From the NCBI GenBank assembly GCA_027352645.1, contig DAIEIL010000061.1:1-7473 (forward strand): a stretch of DNA of 7,473 nucleotides, given 5' to 3'. The notes under the pieces are model-generated. The model was not told where the DNA came from, made no database searches, and saw only the letters and a list, made by a program, of their open reading frames with translations. Position 1 is the stretch's first letter, and each line of letters opens with the position of its first letter. Shown here in pieces: positions 1-6,096 of the stretch. The translations under genes were made by a program, and so were the position numbers. The stretch is from Rhodobiaceae bacterium (GTDB lineage: Bacteria; Pseudomonadota; Alphaproteobacteria; Parvibaculales; Parvibaculaceae).

Positions 1-1205
1 AGCATGGTGAGCGGCGCATTGGCAGCCTGCGGGGCGCGCGCATATTTGAAGCGCTTGTCGACCAGATGCACTTCCCTGCCCCAGACGCCGGTGAGCAGCC
101 AATCGCGGATTTCGGCCGTCTCGCCGCGCAGCAGCGGCAACAGCGAGCGCCCATGCGTCCTCTGCCGCACCTCCACGCCGAAGATACCGGCCAGCGTGGC
201 GAAAAGATCGACGCTCGTGGTCAGCGCATCGCAGGTGCCGGACGCAACGCCGGGATGCGCGATGAGCAGCGGAATATGCCCAAGCGGGTTGTAGACCGGC
301 ACGCCGGGCTTTCCCCAAATATCCTTCTCGCCGAGATAATGCCCGTGATCGGTGCAGAGAATGAACACCGTGTCGTCCCAGAGCCCGTGGCGATCCACGG
401 CATCGAGGATCTTCCCGAACCAGTGATCGATCATGGTGAGCTTGCCGCCATAGGACGCGCGAAGCTGGCGCGCCTGCGCCTCGCTCAACACGCCCTTGGC
501 GATCGCGCCCTGCATATAGGGCGGCCAGATGATGTTCGGGCCATCCCAGTCGGCGTCGTACATCGAGGCGTAGGGCTCGGGCGTATCGAAAGGTTCATGC
601 GGATCGAACTCGTCCACGAACAACATGAAGCGCTGGTGGTGGCCGGCATTCTCGTCGAGCCAGCGGGCAGCGGCGGCCATGGTGCGCGGGCCCGGAAAAT
701 CGGTCTCGCTGCGGAAATAGCTCCGCGAATTGTCGTAGGGCATAGGTGGGCGGAAAAGGTTCGGCGCGCCCGTCCAGCTCGGATCGGGCAACGTCTTCCA
801 AGGGTCGCCTTCGTGGCCGCGCTGATAGTCCCATGCGGTGAAGTCGACATGGAAGTTCTCGCCGCCGGTCTCGAAGAGATGCGGATGATCGGAAATGAGC
901 TGCGTGACGACACCGGCCTTGCGCAACTCATAGGTGATCGCGTCTTCCCAAAGCTCAATGGACCCCCAGGGCTTCCATAGGAAATCCAGCGCGCCGCAGA
1001 GAATGTCGTGCCGCGCAGGCATGCAGGGAAGCGAGCCCGTGTAGTGCTTCGTGAAGCGCGTCGCGCGAGCGGCGAAGCGATCCATGTTGGGCGTGGCGAA
1101 TTCCGTTCCGCCATAGGCGCCGAGCATATGCCGGTTGAGGCTGTCGAGCAGGATGACGATGGCGTTCTTCGGAACGCCGCTCGCCATGCCTGCTGCGACG
1201 CTCAC
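1..1205 (-). CDS. Sulfatase-superfamily hydrolase (formylglycine type), 3' end missing
   Basis: A frame open from 1205 to the left edge gives at least 401 residues with no stop. Numbering from GTG 1205: NAIVILLDSLNRHMLGAYG (14-32) is the first metal-site strand with Asp21; PCMPARHDIL contains CxPxR with Cys61, the residue converted to formylglycine in type I sulfatases and phosphonate monoester hydrolases; DEFDPHEPFDTPEPYASMYD is typical of one sulfatase clade; CTDHGHYLGEKDIWGKPG carries the second metal site (Asp286, His287). The enzyme would hydrolyse a sulfate ester or phosphonate/phosphate diester; the substrate is unknown. There is no signal peptide, so it is probably cytoplasmic. It would need a formylglycine-generating enzyme encoded elsewhere. 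GTG 1205 lies 1 nt after the TerC stop; ATG 1187 is an in-frame alternative six codons later, and neither has a strong ribosome binding site. The C-terminal region lies beyond the window. Confidence 0.88.
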   Translation of the reverse strand, partial: MSVAAGMASGVPKNAIVILLDSLNRHMLGAYGGTEFATPNMDRFAARATRFTKHYTGSLPCMPARHDILCGALDFLWKPWGSIELWEDAITYELRKAGVVTQLISDHPHLFETGGENFHVDFTAWDYQRGHEGDPWKTLPDPSWTGAPNLFRPPMPYDNSRSYFRSETDFPGPRTMAAAARWLDENAGHHQRFMLFVDEFDPHEPFDTPEPYASMYDADWDGPNIIWPPYMQGAIAKGVLSEAQARQLRASYGGKLTMIDHWFGKILDAVDRHGLWDDTVFILCTDHGHYLGEKDIWGKPGVPVYNPLGHIPLLIAHPGVASGTCDALTTSVDLFATLAGIFGVEVRQRTHGRSLLPLLRGETAEIRDWLLTGVWGREVHLVDKRFKYARAPQAANAPLTM

Positions 1206-1206
1206 T

Positions 1207-1956
1207 CTATTCCACCACTTGTTTCGTCGCACCTCGTCTCGCATTGAGCCGCTTCGTCGCCCATAGGTTGAGCGACTCGACGCCAATCGAGAAGGCGACC
1301 GCGAAGTAGAGATAGGCCTTGGGAATGTGGAAGTGCATGGCGTCCGCAATCAGCGAAACGCCGATCAGGATGAGGAAGCTCAGCGCCAGCATCTTCACCG
1401 TCGGGTGCGCGTCGACGAACCGGCTGAGCGGCTCGGCGGCGAACAACATCACGCACACAGCCGCAATAACCGCGACGGCCATGATCGAGAAATGATCGGA
1501 CATGCCGACCGCCGTCATCACGGTATCGAGCGAGAAGATGATGTCGATAATGCCGATCTGCGCGACAACCGACCAGAGACCGGGGGCCTTGCTGCTCTCC
1601 TTCGGCCCGTGGTCGTCGCCCCCTTCGACGGAATGATGAATTTCAAGCGTCGCCTTGGCGATCAGGAAAAGGCCACCGATGGAAAGAATGATATCGCGCC
1701 AGGAAATCGCCAGATCCAGCACCGTCAAAACGGGCTGATTCAGCGTAACGATCCATGCGACCGAAGCGAGCAGGCCGAGGCGCGTAATAAGCGCAGCGGC
1801 CAGGCCCAGACGGCGGCCCGTCTTCCGCTTCTCGATTGGAAGGCGCGAGGCAAGAATGGAAAGAAAAATAAGATTGTCGACACCGAGAACGATCTCCAGG
1901 ACCGTCAGCGTCAGCAGACTTGCCCAGTTTTCCGGGCTCGAAATGATTTCCCACAT
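1207..1956 (-). CDS. TerC family integral membrane protein
   Basis: The 249-residue hydrophobic protein has about seven predicted membrane spans (roughly 12-34, 50-72, 86-104, 126-149, 155-175, 187-206, 213-232). It carries two family signatures: EIVLGVDNLIFLS (Glu21, Asp27, Asn28) and DIIFSLDTVMTAVG (Asp138, Asp144), acidic motifs placed in the membrane and thought to bind divalent metal. GLFLIAKATLEIHHSVEG (about 95-112) is also typical of the YgdQ/YoaE-like branch. Characterised TerC relatives have been linked to manganese efflux, metal supply to exported enzymes, and tellurite resistance; the substrate here cannot be told from sequence. The ATG at 1956 is 8 nt after the lpdA stop (TAG). 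No Shine-Dalgarno-like sequence precedes it, so translation may be coupled to lpdA. The product ends in TAG 1 nt before the sulfatase GTG start. Confidence 0.92.
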   Translation of the reverse strand: MWEIISSPENWASLLTLTVLEIVLGVDNLIFLSILASRLPIEKRKTGRRLGLAAALITRLGLLASVAWIVTLNQPVLTVLDLAISWRDIILSIGGLFLIAKATLEIHHSVEGGDDHGPKESSKAPGLWSVVAQIGIIDIIFSLDTVMTAVGMSDHFSIMAVAVIAAVCVMLFAAEPLSRFVDAHPTVKMLALSFLILIGVSLIADAMHFHIPKAYLYFAVAFSIGVESLNLWATKRLNARRGATKQVVE

Positions 1957-1964
1957 GATGGAGG

Positions 1965-3365
1965 CTAGATGTGCAGCGCGCGACCGAAGGCGTCAAGCAC
2001 TGACTCGTGCATCGTCTCACTGAGGGTAGGATGCGGAAAAATGGTCTGCATGAGCTCGGCTTCGGTTGCTTCCAGGGTTCTCGCAACCGTATAGCCCTGA
2101 ATGAGTTCTGTCACCTCCGCGCCGATCATATGGGCGCCGAGAAGTTCCCCGGTCTTTGCGTCGAAGATCGTCTTGACGAGGCCGTCGGGTTCTCCGAGCG
2201 CGATCGCCTTGCCATTGCCACGGAAGGGAAACCGGCCGACCCTGATTTCGCGCCCGCCCTCTCCCGCCTTGGCCTCGGTCAGACCGACGCTGGCAATCTG
2301 CGGATATGAATAGGTACAGCCCGGCACTTTCGTGACATCGAGCGGATGAAGTCCCTTAAGCCCCGCCAGCCGCTCAACCGCCATCACGCCTTCATGCATG
2401 GCCTTGTGCGCGAGCCAGGGCGCGCCGACGAGATCGCCTATCGCATAGATGCCCTTCACGCCCGTCTCGAGCCATTCATTGACCACAACATGGCCACGCT
2501 CGACCTTCACGCCTGCCGCTTCCAGCCCCAGATTTTCGACATTGCCGGTGATGCCCACTGCGGAAATCACGCGCTCGGCAGTCACCTGCTGAGTCTTGCC
2601 ATCCTTTGTCACAATCGTCGCGGTGACGCTGTCCGCGCCCTTGTCGAGCTTTTCGACCTTGGCGGAGGTCAGGATCGTCATGCCCGATTTTTTGAAAGCC
2701 TTAGCGGCCAGCGCGGAGATTTCAGCATCCTCGACCGGCAGGATGCGGTCCATCACCTCAACCACCGTCACCTCGGCACCGAATGCGCGGTAGAAGCTCG
2801 CGAACTCTATGCCGATGGCGCCGGAGCCGATGACCAGAAGCGACTTGGGCATGGCGGGCGGCACCATCGCCTCGCGATAGGTCCAGACGAGCTTGCCGTC
2901 GGGCTCCAGTCCCGGAAGCATGCGTGCCCGCGCGCCGGTTGCTAGAATAATGTTCTTCGCCGTGAGCTCGCTCTTGCCGGCCTTGCCCTCGACGGCAACC
3001 TTGCCCGCGCCGGCCAGCCTGCCTACGCCCTCGATCACATCGACCTTGTTCTTCTTCATCAGGAACTTGACACCGTTGGACAGCGTCTCGGCCACCTTGC
3101 GGCTGCGCTTCACCACAGCGGCCGCATCGAATGAGATGTTGTCGGCCTTGATGCCGAACTCTTCGAGCCTGTGCAACGTGTGGTAAATCTCCGCCGAGCG
3201 CAGCAGCGCCTTGGTCGGAATGCAGCCCCAGTTGAGACAGATGCCGCCAAGCGCGTCGCGCTCGACGATGGCGGTCTTGAGGCCAAGCTGGCCCGCGCGC
3301 ACGGCGGCGACATAGCCGCCGGGGCCCGAGCCGATGATGACGAGATCGTAGTTGGTGTCGGCCAT
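1965..3365 (-). CDS. lpdA: Dihydrolipoyl dehydrogenase (E3)
   Basis: The 466-residue flavoprotein has the normal E3 length. It reoxidises dihydrolipoyl groups on E2 and on lipoyl-E1 beta, passing electrons via FAD and a disulfide to NAD+. Visible motifs in order: FAD-binding GSGPGG (12-17), redox-active disulfide CLNWGC (Cys43, Cys48), ATGAR (142-146), NAD-binding GSGAIG (180-185), second FAD motif YAIGD (307-311), and the C-terminal dimerisation domain with the catalytic HPTLSE (His445, Glu450). It has no N-terminal lipoyl domain, unlike some E3 proteins. The ATG at 3365 is 12 nt after the pdhC frame's final TAA; AAGGGA overlapping that stop is a good ribosome binding site. Position directly after pdhC indicates the E3 of the pyruvate dehydrogenase, although E3 is often shared with 2-oxoglutarate dehydrogenase and the glycine cleavage system. 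Because it lies downstream of the pdhC stop, its expression could suffer polarity. Confidence 0.97.
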   Translation of the reverse strand: MADTNYDLVIIGSGPGGYVAAVRAGQLGLKTAIVERDALGGICLNWGCIPTKALLRSAEIYHTLHRLEEFGIKADNISFDAAAVVKRSRKVAETLSNGVKFLMKKNKVDVIEGVGRLAGAGKVAVEGKAGKSELTAKNIILATGARARMLPGLEPDGKLVWTYREAMVPPAMPKSLLVIGSGAIGIEFASFYRAFGAEVTVVEVMDRILPVEDAEISALAAKAFKKSGMTILTSAKVEKLDKGADSVTATIVTKDGKTQQVTAERVISAVGITGNVENLGLEAAGVKVERGHVVVNEWLETGVKGIYAIGDLVGAPWLAHKAMHEGVMAVERLAGLKGLHPLDVTKVPGCTYSYPQIASVGLTEAKAGEGGREIRVGRFPFRGNGKAIALGEPDGLVKTIFDAKTGELLGAHMIGAEVTELIQGYTVARTLEATEAELMQTIFPHPTLSETMHESVLDAFGRALHI

Positions 3366-3377
3366 CGCTCAGATCCC

Positions 3378-4139
3378 TTAAAGCAGCATCGAAGGCGGAT
3401 ATTCGACGAAGGCCTTGAAGGCTTCGAGGAACTGCGCACCGAGAGCGCCGTCGATGGCGCGGTGATCGCAGGACATCGTCACCGTCATCACCGTCGCCGT
3501 CTCGACCTTGCCGTTGCGCACCACGGCCCGTTCCTCCCCCTTGCCCACGGCGAGGATCGCCGCCTGCGGGGGATTGATGACGGCCGTGAAGTTCTTGATG
3601 CCGAACATGCCGAGATTGGAAATCGAGAAGCTGCCACCTTCGAATTCCTGCGGCTTCAGCTTCTTCGTCCGCGCCCGTTCGGCAAGCTCCTTCGCCTCCG
3701 CCGAGATTTCGGCAAGGCCCTTCGTTTCGGCATGGCGGATGATCGGCGTGATGAGGCCGCCGTCGAGCGCGACCGTAATGCCGATATCGGCATGTTTGTG
3801 CTTCAGAAGCGCCGTGCCTGCGAAACTCACATTGGCGTTGGGAACCTTCATCAGCGCAAGCGCCGACGCCCGGATCAGGAAGTCGTTGACCGAAAGCTTG
3901 ACGCCGCCCGTCTCGTTCAGATGCTTCCGGACACGGAGCAATTCGTCGAGTTCGCAGTCTATGGTGAGATAGAAGTGCGGAATCTCCTGCATCGCCTGAG
4001 TGAGACGCCGTGCGATGGTGCGGCGCATGCTGTCGAGCGGCACCTCATCGTAGGAGCCGGCCTCGTAGAAGGCACGCGGATCGACGGAGGGGCCCGCCGC
4101 CACTGGCGCTCCAGCGGCCTGAGCCGCCGCACGCGGCAC
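3378..4139 (-). CDS. pdhC: Dihydrolipoamide acetyltransferase E2, catalytic-domain part (possible GTG restart)
   Basis: This is the second half of the interrupted E2, in the same frame as the first. The GTG at 4139 is the first plausible start after the TAA, 21 nt downstream; AAGG about 12 nt before it is a weak ribosome binding site. The next start, an ATG at 4028, would trim the edge of the catalytic domain (from SMRRTIARRL). From the GTG the product is 253 residues: a short Ala/Pro linker (1-20) and the complete 2-oxoacid dehydrogenase acyltransferase domain (about 30-253). The active-site block SCDHRAIDG has His226 and Asp230 (415 and 419 in the uninterrupted frame), and the protein ends in the family-typical EYPPSMLL. 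The domain transfers acetyl from dihydrolipoyl to CoA and forms the trimer-based core. No further stop or frameshift is seen and catalytic residues are kept. Whether it is translated separately, by read-through, or not at all is unknown. Confidence 0.8.
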   Translation of the reverse strand: MPRAAAQAAGAPVAAGPSVDPRAFYEAGSYDEVPLDSMRRTIARRLTQAMQEIPHFYLTIDCELDELLRVRKHLNETGGVKLSVNDFLIRASALALMKVPNANVSFAGTALLKHKHADIGITVALDGGLITPIIRHAETKGLAEISAEAKELAERARTKKLKPQEFEGGSFSISNLGMFGIKNFTAVINPPQAAILAVGKGEERAVVRNGKVETATVMTVTMSCDHRAIDGALGAQFLEAFKAFVEYPPSMLL

Positions 4140-4160
4140 AGCCGCGCCGGGCCTTGCCGC

Positions 4161-4163
4161 TTA
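4161..4163 (-). other. In-frame TAA nonsense codon inside pdhC
   Basis: On the minus strand the frame reads GAT GTT TAA GCG GCA AGG CCC, encoding Asp-Val-stop-Ala-Ala-Arg-Pro. Codon 182 is the only interruption in a 443-codon frame. TAA also ends pdhB and the pdhC frame itself, while TAG and TGA end the other genes, so there is no sign of a reassigned code. A single base change from GAA (Glu) would restore a full-length E2. Confidence 0.93.
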
Positions 4164-4706
4164 AACATCCGCCTTCACGATGCGCCCGCGCGGACCGGAG
4201 CCGGTCACGCTGGCAATATCGACACCCTTTTCTTTCGCGATCCTCTTTGCGAGCGGCGACGCGAAGACGCGCGACCCCGCCTGTTCATGCGTCTGCTGCG
4301 CCGCCGGTGCCTTGGCCGCCGGAGCCACAGATTGAGCCGCAGGTTGAGCCGCAGGTTGAGCCGCAGGTTGAGCCGCAGCGGGCGCCGCGACCACCTTCGG
4401 CACCTCGACCTTCGCTGGCGCAGATGGCGCCGCCCCGGCGTCCGTCAATGCGGACGCGTCCTCACCCTCGCCCAGCAGAATGGCGATGGGCTTGTTCACC
4501 GGCACATTCTCCGCGCCTTCAGCAACCAGTAGCCTGCCGACGCGGCCTTCATCCACCGCCTCGACCTCCATGGTCGCCTTGTCCGTCTCGATTTCCGCAA
4601 TGACATCGCCGGAGGAGACCTTGTCGCCCTCCTTCACATGCCATTTTGCGAGCTTGCCCTCTTCCATCGTCGGAGACAGCGCGGGCATCAGAATGGGTAT
4701 CGGCAT
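4161..4706 (-). CDS. pdhC: Dihydrolipoamide acetyltransferase E2, N-terminal part (lipoyl + E1/E3-binding domain), cut by in-frame TAA
   Basis: The ATG at 4706 starts 14 nt after the pdhB stop, with GAGGGAG 7 nt upstream as a strong ribosome binding site. The 181 residues comprise a lipoyl domain (about 1-80, motif ETDKATMEVEA, Lys43), an Ala/Pro/Gln linker (about 85-145) with tandem AQPA units, and a peripheral-subunit-binding domain (about 146-181: RVFASPLAKRIAKEKG, then GSGPRGRIVKADV). The reading frame ends in TAA immediately after the last Val of that domain. In relatives this position usually continues with Glu and another linker into the acetyltransferase domain, so GAA to TAA is the simplest explanation. 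The same frame continues without other stops through the catalytic domain to 3378, for a combined span of 3378-4706 and 442 sense codons, a normal E2 length. As it stands this piece could be lipoylated and bind E1/E3 but cannot make acetyl-CoA. A pseudogene reading is possible. Confidence 0.88.
   Translation of the reverse strand: MPIPILMPALSPTMEEGKLAKWHVKEGDKVSSGDVIAEIETDKATMEVEAVDEGRVGRLLVAEGAENVPVNKPIAILLGEGEDASALTDAGAAPSAPAKVEVPKVVAAPAAAQPAAQPAAQPAAQSVAPAAKAPAAQQTHEQAGSRVFASPLAKRIAKEKGVDIASVTGSGPRGRIVKADV
4329..4376. repeat. 12-bp tandem repeat in the E2 inter-domain linker
   Basis: Four consecutive 12-bp units, plus strand AGGTTGAGCCGC, occur here; the first has one mismatch (AGATTGAGCCGC). 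On the coding strand they give an Ala-Gln-Pro-Ala repeat (with Ser in place of Pro in the mismatched unit) in the flexible segment between the lipoyl and subunit-binding domains (about residues 112-126). The unit is a multiple of three, so copy-number change by slippage lengthens or shortens the linker without shifting the frame. Confidence 0.9.
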
Positions 4707-4720
4707 GTTCGCGCTCCCTC

Positions 4721-6094
4721 TTAGCGGTAGCAGACGGCTTTCACCGCCTCCACCACCTCTTCCGCGCTCGGCAGCGCCAGCTTTTCGAGATTGGCCGCAT
4801 AAGGCATCGGCACGTCTTTCTGTGTGACGCGAAGGATCGGCGCGTCGCGCCAGTCGAAGGCCTTTGCCTGCACCTGCGCGGCGATCTCCGCGCCGATGCC
4901 GCATACGGGCCATGTCTCTTCGACGGTGACGAGCCTGTTCGTCTTCTTCACGGAAGCGACAATGGTGTCGATGTCGAGCGGACGGATGGTGCGAAGATCG
5001 ACGATCTCGGCATTGATGCCTTCCGCCGCGAGTTTTTCCGCCGCCTCGACGCAATAGACGAGGCCATGGCTGTGCGAACCGATGGTGACGTCGGTGCCTT
5101 CCTTCAGCACACGCGCCTTGCCGATGGGCAGAACATGATCGTCGAGCTTCGGCACATCGAAGCTCTTGCCATAGAGAATTTCATTCTCGAGGAAGATCAC
5201 CGGATTGGGATCCCGGATCGCCGCCTTGAGAAGCCCCTTGGCGTCCGCCGCCGAATAGGGCGCGATGACGATAAGCCCCGGAATATGCGCATACCAGGAT
5301 GTGTAATCCTGGCTGTGCTGCGCGGCCACACGCGCCGCCGGACCGTTGGGTCCACGGAACACGATGGGCGCACCCATCTGCCCGCCCGACATGTAGCGCG
5401 TCTTGGCAGCGGAGTTGATCAGCTGGTCCATCGCCTGCATGGCGAAGTTGAAGGTCATGAACTCGACAATGGGACGAAGCCCCGCGAAAGAAGCGCCGAC
5501 GCCGAGGCCCGCAAATCCATGCTCCGTAATCGGCGTATCGAACACGCGGACCGGACCGAACTCTTCGAGCAAGCCCTGCGTAACCTTGTAGGCGCCGTGA
5601 TACTGCGCCACTTCCTCACCCATGACGAAGACGCCCGGATCGCGGCGCATCTCCTCGGCCATGGCGTCACGCAAGGCCTCGCGCACCGTCATGGTCGTGA
5701 ACTCGGTGCCGGTCGGGATTTCGGGATCGGCCTTTACCTCCTCCTCAACTTTCGGCGCAGCCGGCACGGCCACAACGGCCGCCGCGACAGGCTGCGGCGC
5801 CTCGGCCGCAGCGGCGGGCGCTTGCGATGCAGGCGTCGTGGCAAGGCTCTCGCCTTCCTCCGCCAGCACGGCAATGACGCTGTTCACCTTCACGTTCTCG
5901 GTGCCGGCAGGAACAACGAGCTTCGCGATCCGGCCTTCATCGACCGCCTCGACTTCCATCGTCGCCTTGTCCGTCTCGATCTCGGCGATGACGTCGCCGG
6001 AGCGAACCTCGTCGCCTTCCTTGACGAGCCATTTCGCCAGCGTGCCCTCTTCCATCGTCGGGGAAAGGGTCGGCATCAGGATATTCGTCGCCAT
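4721..6094 (-). CDS. pdhB: Pyruvate dehydrogenase E1 component, beta subunit with N-terminal lipoyl domain
   Basis: The 457-residue protein is longer than a plain E1 beta (about 325-330 residues) because it begins with a complete lipoyl domain (about 1-80) carrying the ETDKATMEVEA lipoylation motif, with Lys43 as the modified lysine. An Ala/Pro/Val-rich linker (about 85-118) follows, then a charged stretch, then the transketolase-like E1 beta core from about 130 (TTMTVREALRDAM). The core contains GEEVAQYHGAYKVTQGL, the TPITEHGFAGLGVG segment and the C-terminal transketolase domain (VEETWPVCGIGAEIA). The ATG at 6094 lies 2 nt after the pdhA stop, with a G-rich stretch (GGTGGGGG) just upstream as a likely ribosome binding site. 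Lipoyl-bearing E1 beta is an established feature of many alphaproteobacterial pyruvate dehydrogenases. Its lipoyl domain is closely related to that of the downstream pdhC. It pairs with PdhA to form the pyruvate-decarboxylating E1. Confidence 0.97.
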   Translation of the reverse strand: MATNILMPTLSPTMEEGTLAKWLVKEGDEVRSGDVIAEIETDKATMEVEAVDEGRIAKLVVPAGTENVKVNSVIAVLAEEGESLATTPASQAPAAAAEAPQPVAAAVVAVPAAPKVEEEVKADPEIPTGTEFTTMTVREALRDAMAEEMRRDPGVFVMGEEVAQYHGAYKVTQGLLEEFGPVRVFDTPITEHGFAGLGVGASFAGLRPIVEFMTFNFAMQAMDQLINSAAKTRYMSGGQMGAPIVFRGPNGPAARVAAQHSQDYTSWYAHIPGLIVIAPYSAADAKGLLKAAIRDPNPVIFLENEILYGKSFDVPKLDDHVLPIGKARVLKEGTDVTIGSHSHGLVYCVEAAEKLAAEGINAEIVDLRTIRPLDIDTIVASVKKTNRLVTVEETWPVCGIGAEIAAQVQAKAFDWRDAPILRVTQKDVPMPYAANLEKLALPSAEEVVEAVKAVCYR

Positions 6095-6096
6095 GG

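Noticed and set aside
66..980. Plus-strand open frame (304 codons) opposite the sulfatase
   Set aside because: The minus-strand frame here carries clear sulfatase motifs and is open to the window edge. The plus-strand translation shows no domain.
4161..4163. Reassigned or recoded stop (selenocysteine, pyrrolysine, alternative code)
   Set aside because: TAA is not a standard recoding codon in bacteria, and TAA, TAG and TGA all serve as normal terminators for neighbouring genes here.
3171..4532. Plus-strand open frame (453 codons) opposite pdhC and the start of lpdA
   Set aside because: It is the antisense shadow of pdhC. Its repetitive LSRR segment merely reflects the 12-bp repeat read on the wrong strand.
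4707..5054. Upstream extension of the pdhC frame into pdhB
   Set aside because: The extension is an Arg/His-rich out-of-frame reading of pdhB. The ATG at 4706 has a strong ribosome binding site and starts exactly at the lipoyl domain.
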